In this document: positions 14,828 to 20,207 of the stretch, in pieces
How positions within the stretch are numbered: position 1 is the stretch's first letter
Layout of the letters: each line of letters begins with the position of its first letter
NCBI GenBank assembly: GCA_964630305.1
Contig: CAZVTR010000042.1
Coordinates: forward strand, 1-20,207
DNA: 20,207 nt
Direction of reading: 5' to 3'
DNA from: JAKPPT01 sp964630305
Lineage (GTDB): Bacteria; Spirochaetota; Spirochaetia; Treponematales; UBA12059
Notes under the pieces: generated by a model
What the model saw: the letters and a program-made list of their open reading frames with translations, nothing else
What the model was told of the DNA's origin: nothing
Databases searched by the model: none
Made by a program: the position numbers and the translations under genes

Positions 14828-17800
14828 TTAGAATGGACGTTCTGAAAGGTATTTATATTCCTTCCACCTGCGTTCAACAAGCGCCCGTTCTTTCTGCATG
14901 AGCATTGCAGCACGCTCCGGATTCATAGCCTTAAGGCTCTTGAAGCGTGTTTCGCTGTTCATGAATTCTTCTACCTTTTCAAATGCAGGCTCTCTGCTGT
15001 CAAGCTGGAATGGGTTTTTGCCTTCGAGAGCAAGGCGCGGGTCATAGCGGTAGAGCGGCCAAATTCCCGATTCTACAACCAGCTTCTGCTGATTCATACC
15101 CTTCATCATATCGATACCATGATTGATACAATGGCTGTATGCGATAATGATTGACGGTCCGTTATAGCTTTCGGCTTCACGGATTGCTTTGAGTGCTTGG
15201 TTCATGTTAGCGCCCATCGCAATCTGCGCAACATACACATACCCATAGCTCATAGCAATCATACCAAGATCTTTTTTGCCGATATCCTTACCGCCTGCTG
15301 CAAATTTTGCAACTGCGCCGTACGGTGTGGACTTGGACATCTGACCGCCAGTATTGGAATAGACTTCGGTATCGAGCACAAGCAAGTTAACGTTTCTTCC
15401 GGAAGCAATGACATGATCAAGACCGCCAAAACCGATATCGTAAGCCCAGCCGTCACCGCCGAAAATCCAGACTGAGCGTTTAACAAGATAGTCTGCTACA
15501 TTGGAAAGCTCTTTTGCCCACTCTTCATTGATACCTGCGAGCGCTTTTTTAAGTTCTGCAACATTTGTGCGCTGAGCTTCAATTGCAGCATCATCTTCCT
15601 GAGTATTATTGAGGAGCTTATCAGCCATGGTAAGCTTTGCTTTGTTAGCGGTGAGAAGCTCGCGGGCATACTCAGCAAGCTTATCAGCGTTGAGCCGCAT
15701 ACCGTAACCAAATTCTGCAGCGTCCTCAAAGAGGCTGTTTGACCATGCTGGACCCCTGCCGTCTGCGCGCTGAGCATAGGGAGTTGTGGGGAGGTTACCG
15801 CCATAAATTGAAGAACAGCCGGTTGCATTTGCAATAATAGCGCGATCGCCGAAAAGCTGGCTGACCATTTTTACGTAGGGTGTCTCACCGCAGCCAGCAC
15901 AAGCGCCAGAGAACTCAAAGAGCGGGCGTTTCATTGCAACACCCTTTATTGTGCCTAGATTGAGATTTTCTGGCTCTGGCAGCGACAGGAAGAAGTTCCA
16001 GTTTTCTACTTCCTGTTTGCGTACAGAAAGCTGATCCACAAAATTGATTGCTTTGCGGTTAGGATCGGCCTTATCCTTTACAGGACAATAATTGATACAA
16101 GCGCCGCATCCGGTACAATCTTCCGGAGCAATCTGAATAGTTGCCTTGAGCCCTTCAAACTCCTTGCCTTTAGCATCGGCACTCTTGAAAGCTGCAGGTG
16201 CGTTTTTCAAAAGTTCAGGTTTATATGTTTTCATGCGGATAACAGCATGAGGACACACAACGGTACATTGACCGCACTGAATACAGAGCGCAGGATCCCA
16301 TTCCGGAATTTTTTCTGCGATATTGCGCTTTTCGTACTGAGTGGTTGCAGTAGGATAGGTTCCATCTACCGGGAAACTGCTCACAGGAAGCTTTTCGCCC
16401 TTAGCGGCAATAATTTCACCGAGCACCTTGCGCACAAACTCGGGAGCCTGTGCCGGAACAGGCGGGATCATTCTGATTTTGCTTGAAGGCTGTGAAGGAT
16501 ACTTAACTTCCTGCACGGCGCTCAACGCCATATCAATTGCCTTGAGATTGTTTGCTACTACATCGGCACCTTTGCGCTCATAGGTTTTCTCTGTGTATTT
16601 CTTAATAAGCGCAACTGCCTCTGATTCGGGGAGCACGCCGGAAATTTTAAAGAATGCAGTCTGCATAACGGTATTGATGCGGTTACCCATGCCCGCTTTT
16701 TCTGCGATATCCATACCGTCAATCACATAGAACTTGAGTTTTTTTGCAATAATCTTTTCCTGCACCTCATACGGGATTTGGTCCCATACTTTGTCAGCGG
16801 GGAATGGGCTGTTTAAGAGGAACGTGCCGCCCTCTTTTGCCCAGGAAAGAATATCGAGCTTTTCGAGGAATGAGAATTTATGGCATGCAATAAAATCGGC
16901 CTTTGTGATGAGGTAGGGCTTTTCAATTTTACCGGGGCCAAAGCGAAGATGGCTGATTGTATAGGTACCAGCTTTTTTGGAGTCATACACAAAGTAGCCC
17001 TGTGCGGCAAAATCGGTTTCATCGCCAATGATTTTAATAGAGTTTTTGTTTGCGCCGACAGTACCGTCAGAACCAAGGCCAACAAAAATACACTCTTTGA
17101 TGCCATTGAGCGGAAGCTCAAAATTTTCATCGTATTTGAGGCTGAGATTGGTTACATCATCTTTAATGCCTACAGTGAACTCATGCATGGGTTTAGCAGC
17201 ATCGAGGTTCTCAAACACAGCCTTAACCATCGCAGGAGTAAACTCTGCAGAACCAAGACCATAGCGTCCGCCAACAACAAGCGGCCAATCCTTAAAGTGA
17301 CCCTTGCCGGATTCCATAGCCTCGCCAATTGCGGTGCGGACATCTTCATAGAGCGGTTCACCAATGGAACCAGGTTCCTTTGTGCGATCGAGCACTGCAA
17401 TCTTTTTAACGGTTTTGGGCAAAGCATTGATAAAGGCATCGACACTGAACGGCCGATACAGCCTAACCATGAGCACGCCGACTTTTTGTCCCTGTGAAGC
17501 AAGGTATGCAGCGGTTTCTTCTGCAGTGTCTGAACCTGAACCCATTATGATAACAACTTTATCAGCATCGGGTGCGCCGACATAATCAAAAAGATGATAC
17601 TGGCGGCCAGTGAGCCTAGCAAATTTGTCCATATAGTTTTGAACGATACCCGGTACAGCCTGATAGTATTTATTTGCAACTTCTCGTCCTGCAAAATAGA
17701 CATCGGGGTTCTGGCTGGTACCGCGGATTGCTGGCTTTTCTGGGTTCAGACCGCGTGCACGGTGAGCACGAACAAGTTCAGGGTCAATCATTGCACGCAT

Positions 17801-18373
17801 GGTGTCATAAGAAATTTCCTCAACCTTGAGCACCTCATGAGAAGTTCTAAAACCATCAAAAAAGTGCAGGAACGGTACGCGTGCTTCCAGCGTAGCAGCA
17901 TGCGCAATGAGCGCCATATCCATAACTTCTTGCACGTTTGCAGAAGCAAGCATAGCCCAGCCGGTCTGGCGGCATGCCATTACATCCTGATGATCACCAA
18001 AAATTGAGAGCGCATGGGCAGCTACCGCGCGTGCTGCAATATGGAATACAGTGGGAGTAAGCTCACCCGCAATCTTGTACATATTGGGAATCATGAGAAG
18101 GAGTCCCTGACTTGCGGTGAATGTGGTGGTAAGTGCACCGCTTGTGAGCGCACCATGTACTGCGCCAGCAGCTCCAGCTTCTGACTGAAGCTCAACTACT
18201 TGAGGGACAGTCCCAAAAATATTCTTGCGCCCCTGAGCGCTGAATTCATCTGAAAGCTCACCCATTGGTGAGGATGGAGTAATAGGATAAATAGCTATTA
18301 CTTCCGAACAAGCATGGGCAACATGAGCTGCGGCAGCATTGCCGTCAATCATGACCATTTTCTTCTCTGACAT
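14828..18373 (-). CDS. nifJ: Pyruvate:ferredoxin (flavodoxin) oxidoreductase, one-chain
   Basis: Oxidises pyruvate with CoA to acetyl-CoA and CO2 and reduces ferredoxin; cytoplasmic and central to anaerobic energy metabolism. The 1181 residues match the homodimeric family. The N-terminal pyrimidine-binding domain has YPITPSSPMGE. Two [4Fe-4S] motifs use Cys697, 700, 703, 707 and Cys753, 756, 759, 763. The thiamine-diphosphate domain has the cluster cysteines Cys825 and Cys828 (GACAGCGETPY), NATGCSSIYGG, GGDGWAYDIG (Asp974) and VYSNTGGQ. The start at 18373 follows AAGGA seven bases upstream; the frame stays open to 18481 but those 36 residues are not family-like. The enzyme is a plausible ferredoxin source for the Fe-S flavoprotein at 11561. 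Confidence 0.98.
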   Translation of the reverse strand: MSEKKMVMIDGNAAAAHVAHACSEVIAIYPITPSSPMGELSDEFSAQGRKNIFGTVPQVVELQSEAGAAGAVHGALTSGALTTTFTASQGLLLMIPNMYKIAGELTPTVFHIAARAVAAHALSIFGDHQDVMACRQTGWAMLASANVQEVMDMALIAHAATLEARVPFLHFFDGFRTSHEVLKVEEISYDTMRAMIDPELVRAHRARGLNPEKPAIRGTSQNPDVYFAGREVANKYYQAVPGIVQNYMDKFARLTGRQYHLFDYVGAPDADKVVIIMGSGSDTAEETAAYLASQGQKVGVLMVRLYRPFSVDAFINALPKTVKKIAVLDRTKEPGSIGEPLYEDVRTAIGEAMESGKGHFKDWPLVVGGRYGLGSAEFTPAMVKAVFENLDAAKPMHEFTVGIKDDVTNLSLKYDENFELPLNGIKECIFVGLGSDGTVGANKNSIKIIGDETDFAAQGYFVYDSKKAGTYTISHLRFGPGKIEKPYLITKADFIACHKFSFLEKLDILSWAKEGGTFLLNSPFPADKVWDQIPYEVQEKIIAKKLKFYVIDGMDIAEKAGMGNRINTVMQTAFFKISGVLPESEAVALIKKYTEKTYERKGADVVANNLKAIDMALSAVQEVKYPSQPSSKIRMIPPVPAQAPEFVRKVLGEIIAAKGEKLPVSSFPVDGTYPTATTQYEKRNIAEKIPEWDPALCIQCGQCTVVCPHAVIRMKTYKPELLKNAPAAFKSADAKGKEFEGLKATIQIAPEDCTGCGACINYCPVKDKADPNRKAINFVDQLSVRKQEVENWNFFLSLPEPENLNLGTIKGVAMKRPLFEFSGACAGCGETPYVKMVSQLFGDRAIIANATGCSSIYGGNLPTTPYAQRADGRGPAWSNSLFEDAAEFGYGMRLNADKLAEYARELLTANKAKLTMADKLLNNTQEDDAAIEAQRTNVAELKKALAGINEEWAKELSNVADYLVKRSVWIFGGDGWAYDIGFGGLDHVIASGRNVNLLVLDTEVYSNTGGQMSKSTPYGAVAKFAAGGKDIGKKDLGMIAMSYGYVYVAQIAMGANMNQALKAIREAESYNGPSIIIAYSHCINHGIDMMKGMNQQKLVVESGIWPLYRYDPRLALEGKNPFQLDSREPAFEKVEEFMNSETRFKSLKAMNPERAAMLMQKERALVERRWKEYKYLSERPF

Positions 18374-18464
18374 TGCTTTGTCCTTGAAAATATAGATTCC
18401 TGGTCTACCGTAGAAGTGAGAAAAGCCAGGTTTTAATGCTGAGGTAATAATAGTAAGTTTCTCA

Positions 18465-18495
18465 ATTTTACGCAATAGCATGAAAACTTTGACAA
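18465..18495 (-). promoter_or_regulatory. Tentative nifJ promoter
   Basis: On the minus strand TTGTCA (18490-18495) and TAAAAT (18465-18470) are 19 bases apart. This lies in the 155-base spacer before nifJ and would give a leader of roughly 85 bases. The spacing is longer than ideal. Confidence 0.3.
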
Positions 18496-18528
18496 ATACT
18501 GACGTGCCCGCTATGTTTTTATTGAGCG

Positions 18529-19578
18529 TTATGAAACTATCTCATTGCAAAATGCAATTGTTTTTGCAATAACATCCTGAGCTTCCAGCAGAGAGGGCAC
18601 GAGCATCCAATCATGAAACATACCCGGATACTCATAATAATACAAATCCGGATAGGTTTGCCAAACCGCAAGCGGGGCCGATTTTTGGTCTATAGGTTCG
18701 GCCCGCGGTTGAGCGCCGCGTTCTCCGTTTATAGGTTCGGCCCGCGGTTGAGCGTCGCGTTCTGCTGCTACCAAATGCTCCTTAAAGCGCACTGCATCGG
18801 CATATAAGAGATCATGTGTCCCTGTAAATAAAGCTATGGGGCAAAGGTTGTGAAAACTGCCATAGATCGGGCTTATGCGCCAGTCATCGAGCAGTGTACC
18901 CTGAGCATAGTATACCGCAGCAGCCTTAAGCCCCTGCACACTCAATATTTCATCAAACTTTTCAAGCTCAGCAAGCTGCGGATTATTCATGGTTAGATCC
19001 AGCCAGGGAGAGTACAAAACCAATGCTTGCGGCAGCTTTGCACCTTGATTCCTTAGCTGAAGCGCAATGCTCAATGCAAGACCTCCGCCCGCAGAGTCCC
19101 CTAAAAGTATCACACGAGAGGCCGAAAATCTCTCTGATACAGATTGGTACAGAGCCAATGCAAAGTCCTGTATAGCGTGATACCCATGCTCCGATGCAAG
19201 CGGATAGTCGGGGAACACAATTGTCCCGTTACATGCCTGTACAAGCTCATTTATTAAAAGCCAGTGCCGTTTTGTTATACCTTCTAGAAATGCGCCGCCA
19301 TGAAAATAGAGCAAAACAGGTACTGCATGATTGTCTTCCGATGCTCTCAGTGCAGTCTTGCTTTGTATAATCCACACCGTCTGTCCGGCGAATTTCTCTG
19401 TTTTGATAGCACATGAACGCTTGAATTTTACCGGCAGCGCATCGGGAACCTTCTTAAACCTATTGTGTACCATGTTCTGTTCTGTGTTTTTCTTCATACC
19501 GATGAGACGCATCACCGTTCTAAGCATACGTGCGGTGTAGTGTGAAGAATGTAAATACTGTCGTTCAAAAACACTCAT
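18529..19578 (-). CDS. Alpha/beta hydrolase, HSL-type esterase/lipase, with in-frame repeat insertion
   Basis: Probable carboxylesterase of the hormone-sensitive-lipase family. HGGAF (His93-Gly94-Gly95) forms the oxyanion hole. The nucleophile is Ser162 in GDSAGGG, the acid Asp256 in GTHDLLY and the base His322 in YPGMFHDWM. All three are intact, so the enzyme may be active. No signal peptide is evident. Between Asp256 and His322 the family normally has a short loop. Here residues 271-296 are two 13-residue repeats (ERDAQPRAEPING and ERGAQPRAEPIDQ) encoded by GC-rich 39-base repeats, making the protein longer than usual. The ribosome site is weak (GAGAG). It is on the same strand as nifJ but separated by 155 bases with a possible promoter. 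Confidence 0.92.
   Translation of the reverse strand: MSVFERQYLHSSHYTARMLRTVMRLIGMKKNTEQNMVHNRFKKVPDALPVKFKRSCAIKTEKFAGQTVWIIQSKTALRASEDNHAVPVLLYFHGGAFLEGITKRHWLLINELVQACNGTIVFPDYPLASEHGYHAIQDFALALYQSVSERFSASRVILLGDSAGGGLALSIALQLRNQGAKLPQALVLYSPWLDLTMNNPQLAELEKFDEILSVQGLKAAAVYYAQGTLLDDWRISPIYGSFHNLCPIALFTGTHDLLYADAVRFKEHLVAAERDAQPRAEPINGERGAQPRAEPIDQKSAPLAVWQTYPDLYYYEYPGMFHDWMLVPSLLEAQDVIAKTIAFCNEIVS
18691..18768 (-). repeat. Two tandem 39-base GC-rich in-frame repeats in the esterase gene
   Basis: Unit 1 is 18691-18729 and unit 2 is 18730-18768. The first 25 bases are identical, then one mismatch, then eight identical bases, then divergence. By count unit 1 is 25/39 G+C, clearly richer than the surrounding gene. 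Unit 1 has a perfect CGCGG/CCGCG hairpin (18704-18708 and 18716-18720, 7-base loop); unit 2 has one changed stem base. The length keeps the frame open, and on the coding strand each unit encodes a copy of AQPRAEPI. Confidence 0.93.
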
Positions 19579-19626
19579 AAGCAGCTCTCAATTTAACACA
19601 ATTTTTATACTATACTAATAATAAGA

Positions 19627-20076
19627 TTATAACTTTTCTATCTCTTCTGCAGTAAGACCAGTTAAATCTGCAATCTCTTGGGTACTAAATCCTTTTGCCT
19701 TTAATTTTTTTGCTGTTTCAATGCGTGCCTCATGTATACCTTTTTGTATACCTTTTTGCATACCTTTTTTTAAACCTTCCTGTATTCCCTGTTCCATTCC
19801 CTGATGAATACCCTGCTGTAGTATGTTTTCCTGCCACCGTTTGAGTTTTGCAGCAAGCATCTCTGGCACCTCCGTAACTGCATGTTCTATACTTGCAATT
19901 GTATTTGTATCGTTATCCCCTTGTGTAAAATATAACCACCGAATAAACTCTTTACAAACATCAGGCTGTTCTTTTTGAACTATAGCAATAATTTCATCGA
20001 GGGTCGATATGAGTTCTTTGAGCAAGCCTGCATGCGAAAACAACGCTTTGTAACCGTGATCATGTTTATGCTTCAT
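19627..20076 (-). pseudogene. Rpn/YhgA-family nuclease (PD-(D/E)XK transposase-like) with core deleted
   Basis: Intact Rpn proteins are about 300 residues with a PD-(D/E)XK nuclease core. This 149-residue frame starts with the family's N-terminal signature (HDHGYKALFSH, residues 6-15). Near residue 24 it jumps to the C-terminal region (CKEFIRWLYF at 41-50), so the whole catalytic core is missing while the frame stays open. Residues 87-115 are seven four-residue x-G-[IM]-x repeats, followed by a helical tail with GFSTQEIADLTGLTAEEIEKL, as in many family members. It cannot be a nuclease. In E. coli a C-terminal fragment of Rpn made from an internal start acts as antitoxin, so this derivative could still be a functional inhibitor. 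No clear ribosome site precedes the ATG. Confidence 0.75.
19736..19819 (-). repeat. Seven degenerate 12-base tandem repeats in the Rpn-like gene
   Basis: Units of the form ATACCTTTTTGT on the + strand run from 19736 to 19819. The first three are nearly identical and the later four diverged. They encode the QGI/KGM-type repeats of the C-terminal tail. Such tracts are prone to copy-number change. Confidence 0.8.
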
Positions 20077-20148
20077 GCAGTAATATTCAAAACGATATAC
20101 TGCGGTTCATGCAAAATACATAGTTCTTTTTAATAAAATAGTAATCAT

Positions 20149-20200
20149 TACCATGGTCGTTAAACACACATGGTACCCCCCTGGGCTTTAGGCAGCCCAG
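20149..20200. other. Two adjacent inverted repeats at the right edge
   Basis: TACCATG (20149-20155) and CATGGTA (20169-20175) form a 7-bp dyad with a 13-base loop. CTGGGCT (20181-20187) and AGCCCAG (20194-20200) form a second perfect 7-bp stem with a 6-base loop. The region upstream of the Rpn-like gene is otherwise featureless. The second stem could be a terminator for a gene beyond the window or the edge of a repeat element; the cut-off prevents a decision. Confidence 0.4.
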
Positions 20201-20207
20201 AAAGCTA

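Noticed and set aside
16880..17497. Long open frame on the + strand, antisense to nifJ
   Set aside because: It lies wholly inside a strongly conserved PFOR gene, has no family features and no ribosome site; it is a by-product of codon use.
18374..18481. Longer nifJ start adding 36 residues
   Set aside because: The extension is not PFOR-like, and the inner ATG has AAGGA seven bases upstream and begins just before the conserved MVMIDGNAAAAHVA.
19736..19819. CRISPR-like array
   Set aside because: The units are 12 bases, contiguous and without spacers, and encode the known repeat tail of Rpn-type proteins.

Overview
The window looks like a chromosomal stretch from an anaerobic spirochaete, most likely a treponeme. 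This is inferred from the mix of gene families, not from any marker RNA: a DUF3798-type lipoprotein with a relaxed lipobox, a NIT-domain chemotaxis receptor behind a flagellar-type promoter element, a one-chain pyruvate:ferredoxin oxidoreductase (PFOR), and an Rpn-type nuclease relic. It is a scaffold with two runs of exactly 100 N (3414-3513 and 7679-7778). Both interrupt genes, and the first almost certainly hides more sequence than its length suggests. I see no rRNA, tRNA, CRISPR array or intact insertion sequence.

Layout. Positions 1-2627 (+) hold a membrane protein, possibly cut at its 5' end, and then a chemotaxis receptor. The receptor's promoter region overlaps the stop of the first gene and combines a perfect sigma70 promoter with a perfect sigma28-type -10 octamer. 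Positions 2739-7852 (-) carry a secreted conserved protein, deoD, a DUF3798 lipoprotein and leuS, all in one direction. Positions 8057-10713 (+) hold an exported Cys/His putative hydrolase and a LarA-family (lactate racemase-like) protein. Positions 10874-14680 (+) hold hypB, a 902-residue Fe-S flavoprotein and hypA. Positions 14828-18373 (-) are nifJ (PFOR). Positions 18529-20076 (-) hold an alpha/beta hydrolase carrying two in-frame GC-rich 39-nt repeats, and an internally deleted Rpn-family gene.

How the genes may work together. PFOR makes acetyl-CoA and reduced ferredoxin. The 902-residue protein has a cysteine-rich N-terminal module, a ferredoxin cluster, a GltD-like FAD/NAD(P) core and a C-terminal ferredoxin-like domain, so it could move electrons between ferredoxin and NAD(P)H. 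Its placement between the nickel chaperone genes hypB and hypA, with no hydrogenase structural gene in view, is unusual. The LarA-like protein just upstream belongs to a nickel-pincer enzyme family and keeps the expected cofactor-binding residues. This nickel/redox neighbourhood (9433-14680) is the best candidate for an undescribed system. The repeat inserted in the hydrolase gene and the core-less Rpn gene are the clearest signs of genome plasticity.
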